From: Stephanodiscus triporus
Taxonomy: Eukaryota; Bacillariophyta; Thalassiosirophyceae; Thalassiosirales; Thalassiosiraceae
Reading direction: 5' to 3'
Assembly (NCBI GenBank): GCA_036939755.1
Contig: JALLAZ010000392.1
Coordinates: forward strand, 1-18,348
DNA: 18,348 nucleotides
Positions within the stretch are counted from its first letter, which is position 1, and every line of letters starts with the position of its first letter. Of the stretch, positions 9,455 to 17,083 are shown one piece after another. The notes under the pieces were generated by a model. That model saw nothing but the letters and a program-made list of their open reading frames with translations, had not been told where the DNA came from and ran no database searches. The position numbers and the translations under genes are program-made.

Positions 9455-11533
9455 TTAAACGACCATTCTCTCACAAATTCTCGCAAAGAGTAGAGGGTCA
9501 TCGTAGCCTCTGTAGATCAATTTTTTCGACGACGATTTCACCCCAGATGATGAGACCGATCCTAATGACGGAAACCGCATGAAAGAATTTCTTTTCGATG
9601 AAAATGGACGAATCGATTGTTTTATTTTCGTCCATTTCGAGGTCGCAGATTTAATGCCCGTTTCTTTTTCTCTCGTTACATACACATCAACAGTGGTAGC
9701 TGTCGTGAAGAGTTCAGGACTCTCAAGAAACTCTAATCCCCTACACTCCGTCAGGGATAACTCAATAGAATGGATAGACATAGCTGCTTTGTTAGCGTTT
9801 GGTGCTGACAGCTTGGATTGTAGTTGTCGATCGGCCCCTCCGTCACAGCATTCTTCCCTGGCAAGGAAACACTCTGACTGAGCGAGGACGCCATTTAGAT
9901 CACTCATTATTGATCTACTGCTGTCATCATTACGTTCGTTTCCACCCATGCAAACGATGCGACTCTCTTTATCAATAATGTAAATATCACCTCGGTCAAT
10001 CCCCGCCATTTCGTATGCTATCGCATCCGTTATCTTGTTTCCAAATCCCGCCAGGAAAAGACGATCGTCCAATGAAGAAGAAAAGTCGGACACACTCGAA
10101 GATCGCAAATTTTGTTCTGGCGCAGGATCGTCAACCTCGTCCTTCGCATCGCCATTGATATTTACGGATAGCCCGTCGAAGCTGACAGTCCTGCGACGAG
10201 GGGACGACGACTGCTTGCACTCCACCTCCCCCCTCGCGGCAACGAACGGCAGCACCACCTGCCGCGCGAGCACGTCCGCCTTGAACTGATATATGTCCTT
10301 CGTGACGAGCTCGGAATACAGGACCGAGGACAGGGGTCCGGTGTGACACATTACGGGTCCCGGGGGAAGGCCGTAGTTCTTCTGCGTTCTCGAGGGGCAC
10401 GTTTGCGATAGGGACACCAGCAGCTTGCGAGTCTGATTGACGAAAACTATGGGCCGCGAGCTCAGGTAGAGGAATCGAACTTCGCCCGCCCTTCCCCTCA
10501 CGCCGGGCGAGTCGGACCCGTCACCTCCTCCTCCGCGATGGATATCATTCCCACGATCGTTGCCGGCATCCATCAGGGCGTGGTAGAACTTGCATATCCC
10601 ATCATGGACATGCTGAAATTTATCCTGGAGCAGGGTATCGATGACACCCCGGAGATCGCTCCTCGTCACGGTGCCGTCGACGTCCGAAACGACGACGGAG
10701 TCGCACGACCTCCAGAGGTAAAGGTGCGCCTCAGCGGTGGCGACGACTTCGCCAGTCCCAGACAAGAGGGTGTATCGCAAAAGATTCCGACCGACGCCGA
10801 GTATCGCCCCTCCGCCGGCTGGTCCGTCGTCGCCGTGAAGGAGCGCGTCCAACGCCCCCGTGGGCGGGCGCAGTCCGTTCCCGTCGACGAAGCGACAGCT
10901 CGGCTCGCCGCCGTCGCCCCCGACGCCGAACAGATTCAGGCCGCCGGATGCCCCGGTTCGTCGATTGGACGAGAACGTCATGTCCAGCTGGGGCACGTAG
11001 CGTCCGTTGACGCGCAATTGCACGTTGCCCGCCCTCCTCCTGTCGATTCGAGTCGTCGATGCCCCCCGGCAGAGCGACGGCGCCCGCGTCGACGTCGCGC
11101 CGCAGTTGTCGTGTACCGGCTCGGTGCAGGAGGTGCCCCGTTCGGACAGCGTCTCCCAGCCGCGAACTCCTACCTCGATCCCTCCCCCGGCCTCCTCCTC
11201 CTCCTCCTCCGAGTTCCCCGTCGTCGCGCCTTCTTCGGCGCCGCACCCCATCCTCGGGGCCGACGATCTGCGGGACGGCAAGACCGATCTCGCCGATGCG
11301 GACTTTGGAGTTGCCGTCGCGGCCGTCGGGGGATGCGCCCACGCCATCCCGGGGGGGAAAGTCGCGTAGAAGTCTGACGACGAGGCGACCCCCCCCCCGG
11401 ACGACGACGACGGGACGACGACGACGACGTCGAGTGCGGCCCCAGTCGCCGAGCCGAAGGGAGATCCCTTCGGAGGAGTGGGGGCAGACGACGACGACGA
11501 CGATGAAGACGACGACGACGATGGAGCGTTCAT
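9455..11533 (-). CDS. Lipin-like LNS2-domain phosphatidate phosphatase
   Basis: 692 aa; predicted Mg-dependent phosphatidate phosphatase (PA to diacylglycerol) or an LNS2 relative. The LNS2 region starts near residue 260 with LLRYTLLSG and AEAHLYLW, then VVVSDVDGTVTRSD with the catalytic DVDGT at 284-288. Next come HDGICKFYHAL, FLYLSSRPIVFVNQTR, YGLPPGPVM, SELVTKDIYQFKADVL and AGFGNKITDAIAYEMAGI, all in the order known from Pah1/lipins. The first 250 residues are Ser/Gly/Pro-rich with no recognisable N-LIP domain. A Ser/Arg-rich insert with possible phosphosites lies between the LADVL and AGFGN motifs. The start is the first ATG in frame (11533-11531); the frame is open 54 codons further to a TTG. 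Convergent with the Dgk1-like gene, divergent from SLX1. Family strong; catalytic activity inferred from the intact DxDGT. Confidence 0.87.
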   Translation of the reverse strand: MNAPSSSSSSSSSSSSAPTPPKGSPFGSATGAALDVVVVVPSSSSGGGVASSSDFYATFPPGMAWAHPPTAATATPKSASARSVLPSRRSSAPRMGCGAEEGATTGNSEEEEEEAGGGIEVGVRGWETLSERGTSCTEPVHDNCGATSTRAPSLCRGASTTRIDRRRAGNVQLRVNGRYVPQLDMTFSSNRRTGASGGLNLFGVGGDGGEPSCRFVDGNGLRPPTGALDALLHGDDGPAGGGAILGVGRNLLRYTLLSGTGEVVATAEAHLYLWRSCDSVVVSDVDGTVTRSDLRGVIDTLLQDKFQHVHDGICKFYHALMDAGNDRGNDIHRGGGGDGSDSPGVRGRAGEVRFLYLSSRPIVFVNQTRKLLVSLSQTCPSRTQKNYGLPPGPVMCHTGPLSSVLYSELVTKDIYQFKADVLARQVVLPFVAARGEVECKQSSSPRRRTVSFDGLSVNINGDAKDEVDDPAPEQNLRSSSVSDFSSSLDDRLFLAGFGNKITDAIAYEMAGIDRGDIYIIDKESRIVCMGGNERNDDSSRSIMSDLNGVLAQSECFLAREECCDGGADRQLQSKLSAPNANKAAMSIHSIELSLTECRGLEFLESPELFTTATTVDVYVTREKETGIKSATSKWTKIKQSIRPFSSKRNSFMRFPSLGSVSSSGVKSSSKKLIYRGYDDPLLFARICERMVV
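11485..11524. repeat. (GAC)n tract coding poly-Ser
   Basis: GAC/GAT triplet tract, read on the minus strand as a serine run close to the N-terminus of the lipin-like protein. It starts within the first ten codons, so its length directly changes the N-terminal tail. Confidence 0.75.
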
Positions 11534-11886
11534 AGTTGATCCGAATTCCTCTTTCCCCGATGTCTGGGCGGGGGCGGGGGGGGGTTCGGGTGCTCGTACA
11601 GCAAGGAGGTGATGAGTGAATTGGCGTTCAGCGTGCGTCGGTGTGTTTGAATTGGACTCTACACTAGAGTACCTAGAGTAGAATGTACGTAACAATCAGC
11701 AGGATTTTCCGGACATAGGAGTCGAGTACGATATGTTACAATAAATATCCGAAAACTCCGGCAATAAACTTTTCAAGTAAATAAAAGATCTAAAAGTTGT
11801 AGTATCCACTTCGAAAAAGCCTTTTGCCGTTGTCGCGCAAGATCACCCCACCCAGCCAGGCCGCCAAAGGGTCCGCGGATGAAAAG
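11534..11886. promoter_or_regulatory. Divergent promoter interval, lipin-like / SLX1-like, with G4 motif
   Basis: 353 bp between divergent start codons. The plus strand has four G runs at 11566-11568, 11570-11574, 11576-11584 and 11588-11590, with loops of 1, 1 and 3 nt, which fits the classical G-quadruplex pattern. It lies 33 bp outside the lipin-like ATG. The SLX1-proximal half (about 11700-11820) is AT-rich. The lipin frame is open across the first 160 bp but lacks an ATG. Confidence 0.5.
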
Positions 11887-13617
11887 ATGAAGATGGTCGA
11901 CTCTGATAGCGACGTCATTTTAATAGAGAGCGACAATGGCAGAAGCTGCTGCAGCAGCAAGTCGGCGGCATTAAAGCCCTCGATTCCTATCGCCAAAGTT
12001 ATCGATGTAGACGCGTGCATTAATCTGGATGATGATATCAATGGGGAGTCGTCTTCTTCGTCGTCATCGTCTTCTGGCATCCCATCTCCATGGAAAGCGA
12101 AACTGTTGTCTTCTTCCGATCGCCCTCCTTCTATTGTCCATGCCAATTATTCTTACAAGGCATTTGAACCGCCCAAACCGTCGATTGAAGCCGAACATAA
12201 ACGGCCGAAGAAAATGTGCGTCACGAATAATGACAAAACAATCCACAGGGAGGATGAACTATCTTGCACGGATATGTCAACAGCATCTTCTCTCTCCAAG
12301 GCGAAAGAGAATCGCTCTGTCTGTGCATATAGCCACGAATCAAAAGAAGCAACTCCTGTAGTGAATAGATGCAAGTCAAAGAGACGGCAGTGGGGAAGGG
12401 GAAGGCAGAAAAACAGGGCCTCGGCCTCCGAAACAAAAGGTCCGACTGATAGCTGCATCAGTGACGATCATTCCTCATCCGTGAAGTCCAAAGTGAAAAC
12501 TAATTCCGATCCAAATGACGAAACTGCCAACAAACACTTTCATTGCTACCTCCTACGGTCCCTTGACCCCGACCATCCGCTCAAAACATACATTGGCTTC
12601 ACGACCCATCCACAACGACGGATACGACAGCACAACGGCATTCTAAAAAATGCTGGAGCGCGTCGGACCAAGATTTCCGGCAGACCATGGACATTCGTCT
12701 GCGTTATCCACGGCTTCCAAGATAAGATTACTGCGTTGCAATTTGAGTGGGCATGGCAAAATGTCAATAAGTCGAAGGCCTTCAAGGAGGCCGTAGGGGA
12801 TGATAAGTTGGCCAATAAAATGAAGAGGCGATACGGCCCAAATGCCAGGTTGGAGGAGTTGAGGATTCTTTTGAAGGAATGTCTGCCTTTTTGTTTGTAT
12901 TCTCTAACGGTTTATTTTCCCGAGAGAAAGTATCACGATGTTTTTAGCGGAATATTGAAACGAGGGAAGAACGGCAATCCGTACAAGAAGGACGACGATG
13001 AATCTGATGCGCACGAGCCTCTAATGAATATTGAGGTTTGTTCATTGGAGAACATGCCTCTTGCCAGAGAGGAGGCAATATTGAAAGAGAAGAAGAAGGC
13101 CAAACAGGACGCTGAAAAGATGAACAAGCAGCAGCAAAAGAAGTCAACAAATTATGAATCGGACATCTCTGATTGGTTGGAAAACGCCAAGCTATTTGCA
13201 GAAGAAGGTAGTTGCTGGTCAGACTCGATAGATGATGAAGTAGAATCAAACTGCGTGGACCTCAAGACCATTGACGAGAATGATTCGTCCATAGATATGT
13301 GCGGTAGCAAAGAGCAAATGAGTCGCGAAAAAAGTTGTGTTGACGATTTGAGCAAAGATGTTTTTAGCCTCTCCATGGACAATAAGCAGGTAGCTGCAGA
13401 TCTCGAAGAATGTGACTCTTTCACAATTTCATCTACTGATTCGACTTTTTCCCTCGACAACGACGAACTTGGGGCGGCGGTTGCAACAAACATTCCCGAA
13501 AGGAGACTAAAGAGTGCGCAACTGTTTGACAATGCAACAAAAAATGCTCCGGTGATTTGCAAGTTCAACTCTGTTGGGTCAAACTGTGACGTAGTTGATC
13601 TTTGCAACTCGCCATGA
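11887..13617 (+). CDS. SLX1: SLX1-like GIY-YIG structure-specific endonuclease, no C-terminal RING seen
   Basis: 576 aa. SLX1 is the catalytic subunit of the SLX1-SLX4 nuclease, which cuts branched DNA such as Holliday junctions and flaps. The GIY-YIG domain spans about residues 217-330: HCYLLRS (219-225), YIGFT (235-239) with catalytic-type Tyr235, RRIRQHN (244-250) with the conserved arginine and histidine, PWTFVCVIHGF, and LQFEWAWQ with the metal-binding Glu287. IGFTxxPxRRIxQHN and FEWAWQ are diagnostic of SLX1. The N-terminus begins with a SUMO-interaction-like motif in an acidic context (SDSDVILIESD, core 10-13), followed by VIDV (38-41) and a Ser run; the extreme C-terminus has DVVDL (568-572). 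The Cys/His RING finger normal in SLX1 is not visible after the nuclease domain. First in-frame ATG is 11887 (another at 11893). No intron needed. Confidence 0.9.
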   Translation: MKMVDSDSDVILIESDNGRSCCSSKSAALKPSIPIAKVIDVDACINLDDDINGESSSSSSSSSGIPSPWKAKLLSSSDRPPSIVHANYSYKAFEPPKPSIEAEHKRPKKMCVTNNDKTIHREDELSCTDMSTASSLSKAKENRSVCAYSHESKEATPVVNRCKSKRRQWGRGRQKNRASASETKGPTDSCISDDHSSSVKSKVKTNSDPNDETANKHFHCYLLRSLDPDHPLKTYIGFTTHPQRRIRQHNGILKNAGARRTKISGRPWTFVCVIHGFQDKITALQFEWAWQNVNKSKAFKEAVGDDKLANKMKRRYGPNARLEELRILLKECLPFCLYSLTVYFPERKYHDVFSGILKRGKNGNPYKKDDDESDAHEPLMNIEVCSLENMPLAREEAILKEKKKAKQDAEKMNKQQQKKSTNYESDISDWLENAKLFAEEGSCWSDSIDDEVESNCVDLKTIDENDSSIDMCGSKEQMSREKSCVDDLSKDVFSLSMDNKQVAADLEECDSFTISSTDSTFSLDNDELGAAVATNIPERRLKSAQLFDNATKNAPVICKFNSVGSNCDVVDLCNSP

Positions 13618-13740
13618 GAGCATTTAGTACGAAGCGAAAAACAAATATCCCGTTACCAGACATTACTAAGGTGGCAGATATTAGTGTGGCTCTATCTATT
13701 ATATTGATCTCATCATGTAACATATCGCTTCACAAAACAA
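13618..13740. other. Convergent 3' gap (SLX1-like / RIO1)
   Basis: 123 bp between stop codons on opposite strands; AT-rich, holding both 3' ends. No gene seen. Confidence 0.5.
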
Positions 13741-15717
13741 TCACTTTTTCTTCTTACTCCCCTTCGTCTTGTTAACAGCGCGTTGCTTATCCTTCTTCTT
13801 AATCTTAATCTTTCTCTTTTCGCTCTGACTTTCCCGCACAGCCTTCTTGTTCTCCTTGCGCATGGCCCTGATGGCCTCTTTGGCAGCGGCTGCCTCCTCG
13901 GGATTCATGGCAACCTTGAAATATTGCCTTTCGTCGGCATCGTCTGATTCATCGATTTCTCCTTCGCTCCTCCTTTCATCGTGGAAACTTCCATCCTCGT
14001 CGTCGCTCAGCATTCCCTCGTCGGAGGAGCATCGTTTGGCGGGGTCGATGCAGTTGACTTCATCATCGGCAACGAAGGCATCGTCTTCATCGTTGGGAGC
14101 CGAAAATGTCACCCGCGACGACTTCGAATCCCTCGCGTCGTTCCTCTTCGAGGCCGCCACCGCCGCCGCGATCACGGCCGCATTCCCAGTCAACGCCGCC
14201 ACGGCGTGAGCGTACGTCTCCTCGACGTCGCCCTCCTCGATCTTTCCCACGTCGTAATCGGCCACCTGGTTCAAGCTCCTGGGGAGGAATTGGGACATGA
14301 ACACCGCTTCCTCCGTCGACTCGTGCTGCGTCATGGCGCGCCGTTCGTCCTCCGTGGAGCCCTCCAATATCATCGCCTCGACGTCTACGCGGTTCATTAT
14401 GTCGTCCATCGCATCCGCCTCCGCCTCGCTCGTGTCCTCGATGCACGAGCTCGTCACGAATTCGAATAGCTGTCGCGTCGTCATGACGTTGAGGTTCCCG
14501 GCCTTTCTGTAGAAGTCGTTCACGTTTGACGCGTCCTTCCTGAGGAAGTCGAGCGCCGACGGATGGTCCGTCTCGACGCTCTGCGACACGTCGATGACGT
14601 ACACCATGTTGTTATGCCAGAGGAGGTTGTACTCGGACAGGTCGCCGTGCACCAATTTGCATCTTTGGTACATGTGCCTCATGATCAGTATCGTCTGGAC
14701 GTACGCCTCCCTCAGCCGCTTCTCGCCAAGGCCGGCGTCGCGTATGCGCGGGCTCGGCCAGCCGGAGCCGTTCCCGAGGAATTCCATGATGAGCACGTGT
14801 CCCTTGAGCAGCACCGGCGCGGGGCAGGGTATGCCCGCGCAGTGAATTCGGCGGTAGTTGCGCATTTCCTTCTCCGCCCAGACTTTGACCATTTTTCTCG
14901 GGTTCGACTTGCAGTACCCCTTCCGCCATCGGTGTTCTCCCGAAACGTACTTCTCGCGATCCTTGAAAACGAGGATGGACGTCTTGTAGATCTTGATGGC
15001 GTATTCGGTGATGTGGGGAGCGAGGAGGGGGGCAAACGTCGCGATGTTGCGGTTGTTATGAACGACGCCACCAGACGCGGATCCGGCCCCGACGGGAGCG
15101 GCGGATGCGGTCGCCTTTCCCGCACGGGCGTAGTAAACGTTCGCCTCCTTTCCGGTGCTCAGGCATCCGTCTATCAATTCCAGGAAGCCGTTGCTCAGCA
15201 TCCTGAACAGAATGAGACGCGTGCGCGGATCGAGGCACTGCTCTGAGGTGGCACGATCGTCGCGTCCCGTGTGTGACTTGCGCTTCGTCGACTCGAGGTG
15301 CTGCATCTGCGTCACCGACGTGGACACCTTGTGCGAGGAGTGAAGGTTTATGCGGGCTGATCCTAGGCCCTCAAGGTGGTGATGGTTGGAGGAGGATTTG
15401 CCTGACGACAGGCAGCCCTTGGATGAGGAGTGGAGGAGATCGTCGTCATCCTCCGCCAGATCGTCGTAGAAATCCTCGTCACACTCGTCGTCGTCGTCGA
15501 AATCGTTGGCATCGTCATCGCGAGCGGGATCGTCATCGATCCAGCACCCTCGTCGGTCGTCGGTCGTCGGCTGCATCATCATCATCATCTTTTCTCTCAT
15601 GGCTTTCACGAAGTCGTCATCATCTGCATGTTGCGGGTCAGTCTCATCGTCGTCGTACCCTTGCCCATCGATCGAGGCGTCGTCGAATTGACCTTTCGTT
15701 ATGACTTCGCTCGTCAT
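13741..15717 (-). CDS. RIOK1: RIO1-type atypical protein kinase/ATPase (40S maturation)
   Basis: 658 aa. RIO1 is an atypical kinase that acts as an ATPase in late cytoplasmic maturation of the 40S ribosomal subunit (family knowledge). An acidic N-terminal region with Asp runs comes first (to about 130). The kinase core has the glycine-poor loop STGKEANVYYA (187-197), the invariant lysine in YAIKIYKTS (Lys242), the RIO1 signature FKDREKYVSGEHRWRKGY, and NPRKMVKVWAEKEMRNY. The catalytic loop LVHGDLSEYNLL has Asp359 and Asn364; the metal-binding loop is VIDVSQSVETDHP with Asp376, the residue autophosphorylated in RIO kinases; then FLRKDASNVNDFY. The C-terminus is acidic, then ends in a lysine-rich tail. 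All key residues are present. The start ATG at 15717 is unambiguous. A transposon sits 131 bp upstream of it. Confidence 0.95.
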   Translation of the reverse strand: MTSEVITKGQFDDASIDGQGYDDDETDPQHADDDDFVKAMREKMMMMMQPTTDDRRGCWIDDDPARDDDANDFDDDDECDEDFYDDLAEDDDDLLHSSSKGCLSSGKSSSNHHHLEGLGSARINLHSSHKVSTSVTQMQHLESTKRKSHTGRDDRATSEQCLDPRTRLILFRMLSNGFLELIDGCLSTGKEANVYYARAGKATASAAPVGAGSASGGVVHNNRNIATFAPLLAPHITEYAIKIYKTSILVFKDREKYVSGEHRWRKGYCKSNPRKMVKVWAEKEMRNYRRIHCAGIPCPAPVLLKGHVLIMEFLGNGSGWPSPRIRDAGLGEKRLREAYVQTILIMRHMYQRCKLVHGDLSEYNLLWHNNMVYVIDVSQSVETDHPSALDFLRKDASNVNDFYRKAGNLNVMTTRQLFEFVTSSCIEDTSEAEADAMDDIMNRVDVEAMILEGSTEDERRAMTQHESTEEAVFMSQFLPRSLNQVADYDVGKIEEGDVEETYAHAVAALTGNAAVIAAAVAASKRNDARDSKSSRVTFSAPNDEDDAFVADDEVNCIDPAKRCSSDEGMLSDDEDGSFHDERRSEGEIDESDDADERQYFKVAMNPEEAAAAKEAIRAMRKENKKAVRESQSEKRKIKIKKKDKQRAVNKTKGSKKKK

Positions 15718-15847
15718 CTTGCCCGCGGCAATATTATTCAGAGAAAGGGCCGCGAACCGGCTGCGCGTCCGGGGTGGTTTGTGGTTTGTGGTTTTTGGGG
15801 GAGGTTCGGGGGGACGGAAGACGGCCAGAAGTCAGAGGTGCACTCAA
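15718..15847. promoter_or_regulatory. RIO1 proximal upstream region
   Basis: 130 bp between the RIO1 ATG and the TTAA target site of the piggyBac-type element. It should contain the RIO1 5' UTR and possibly the core promoter. No distinct motif recognised. Confidence 0.4.
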
Positions 15848-15851
15848 TTAA

Positions 15852-15864
15852 CCCTTTCCTGCCG
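15852..15864 (+). repeat. Left 13 bp terminal inverted repeat
   Basis: CCCTTTCCTGCCG, exact reverse complement of 17067-17079, directly abutting TTAA. Confidence 0.93.
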
Positions 15865-15865
15865 T

Positions 15866-15887
15866 GGTACGTCATTGGTACGTCATT
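15866..15887 (+). repeat. Subterminal 11 bp tandem repeat in the transposon
   Basis: GGTACGTCATT occurs twice head to tail (15866-15876, 15877-15887), starting one base inside the left terminal repeat. Subterminal repeats in piggyBac elements often bind transposase; that role here is inferred. Confidence 0.75.
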
Positions 15888-16077
15888 TGGCATTACCGGT
15901 CCATATCTCCTCAAATAATGGTCTGATCGACATGATTGCAAGTGAAAAAGTGTTCACTGATGTGTTGGCAATGCGTTTTAACACTTGAATCATGTTCATC
16001 GGACAATTATTGGCTGAGATATAGTATCACTAAGTATCGGTGTGGTAGGTCGGTTTTTGAATATTTTTCCTAAATAT

Positions 16078-16955
16078 TTAACTATGCATGTTTATCATAC
16101 CCCAACATTGGTTCGTCTTCACCCGTGTTCCGCACTTATACTGCACCACAACTTTCTCTTTTTTTGATGGGCAATGTGTGATGCCATTTGTCAATCCCTT
16201 CACACAAAAGAAACACATCTTGCATTCACAAGGCTTGAATGCGCCTTTTCGCATGTAGCTAGGTCTGTCACGTGATACTCCATCCCAGTCAAGGCCGATG
16301 CCATAGTTGAGAAGAGATATCCCGAGATCAATTTGGAAATCATGTCGCCCCTGATTTTTGTCCCTGTATTTCTTCCACTCTGGCTTTCCAATACCCTGCT
16401 CCGCAAGAAATACCACAATACTGTGTTGAGTATGAACAACCCGATCCATTGCCCAGAAAAAAACACGAAGGTACCACCGGTTTGTGCGGATACTTGTCGA
16501 GTAATCACGGCTGTCTCGATCATTCCGATCAACACCATTCATTGACTTGACGTAATCTGCATGGGCATGTGGTTCCGGAATTGTTTCACGCTTTTTCTTA
16601 CCTTTCACATGACGCTTGACTGTCAGTCCCTGGCTGAATCCTACTATGCATGTAGTAAGACTTCATTGATCCAGGCAATTTCTTCTTCATGTATGCCTCA
16701 CAAAACCACCCCCTTCTCAACTTGTTTCTAGCACCATTGGATAACTTAACATATGGTAAGTCTTCATCAGAATGAGAAGTCTTCTCAATAGGAACAACGG
16801 TACCGACTAGTGTCCATCAATAATTCTCATTTAGATGCTCTTCGCCAACTTCACAGATATATAGTAATTGTTGGAGTATATAGGCTGTCCATGTATCACT
16901 CCTCCAGTGCCATGTTCCAAGGAAAGTAAACACGCTCAGGAGAGCATGTTGTGAG
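16078..16955 (-). pseudogene. Decayed piggyBac-type transposase (DDE_Tnp_1_7), N-terminal part missing
   Basis: Minus-strand remnant covering the middle and C-terminal parts of a transposase. Reading from 16955 down there is a segment like WRSDTWTAYILQQLLYIC, then an in-frame TGA at 16817-16819 just before WTLVGTVVPIEKT, then LPYVKLSNGARNKLRRGW and MKSYYMHS. Near 16640-16655 the frame shifts and some codons appear lost. The last frame runs to TAA at 16078-16080 and includes VKRHVKGKKKRE, then SMNGVDRNDRDSRDY (site of the third catalytic Asp), RTNRWYLRVFFWAMDRVVH and a Cys-rich tail (CECKMCFFC...). The first two catalytic aspartates would lie in the absent N-terminal part. At least one stop, one frameshift and a large deletion make it non-functional. 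Confidence 0.85.
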
Positions 16956-16977
16956 TTTTATGACCATGGTCCGATGA

Positions 16978-17048
16978 GAAGTGAGGTTTCGGCAAGGTCG
17001 CGTAGGGGGAGGAGGAAGTCGCGAAGTGAGATTTTCTCAAAAAATCTC
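16978..17048. repeat. Right subterminal repeats and hairpin in the transposon
   Basis: GAAGTGAG occurs at 16978-16985 and 17023-17030. The second copy runs into an 8 bp inverted repeat GAGATTTT (17028-17035) / AAAATCTC (17041-17048) with a 5 nt loop. These lie just inside the right terminal repeat and are candidate transposase-contact sequences (inference). Confidence 0.6.
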
Positions 17049-17066
17049 GCCGATTTTTTTTTCACC

Positions 17067-17079
17067 CGGCAGGAAAGGG
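17067..17079 (-). repeat. Right 13 bp terminal inverted repeat
   Basis: CGGCAGGAAAGGG, exact reverse complement of the left repeat, followed immediately by TTAA at 17080-17083. Confidence 0.93.
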
Positions 17080-17083
17080 TTAA

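Larger units (their letters stand above)
15848..17083. mobile_element. Defective piggyBac-type DNA transposon with TTAA target duplication
   Basis: The element proper is 15852-17079 (1228 bp), bounded by TTAA at 15848-15851 and 17080-17083. The left end CCCTTTCCTGCCG (15852-15864) and right end CGGCAGGAAAGGG (17067-17079) are perfect 13 bp inverted repeats. TTAA duplications, a CCC-starting terminal repeat and a transposase of piggyBac type inside together make the assignment firm. The length is far below that of an autonomous element (the transposase alone is normally near 1.8 kb), and the transposase is broken, so this is an internally deleted, non-autonomous copy. The intact ends suggest it could have been mobilised in trans recently (inference). 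Confidence 0.92.

Noticed and set aside
10538..11377. Plus-strand open frame of 279 codons
   Set aside because: It lies wholly antisense to the lipin-like LNS2 gene, is arginine-rich as GC-rich shadows are, and shows no family motif.
11534..11695. 54-codon N-terminal extension of the lipin-like protein
   Set aside because: The frame is open but starts at TTG with no ATG; the stretch overlaps the poly-G tract and fits 5' UTR better. An upstream spliced exon cannot be fully excluded.
14563..15246. Plus-strand open frame of 227 codons
   Set aside because: It is antisense to the RIO1 kinase core, which has all its catalytic motifs on the minus strand.
16078..16608. Intact small gene of 176 codons
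   Set aside because: It begins at GTG and is only the C-terminal part of the piggyBac-type transposase, whose upstream part continues in another frame behind a lesion.
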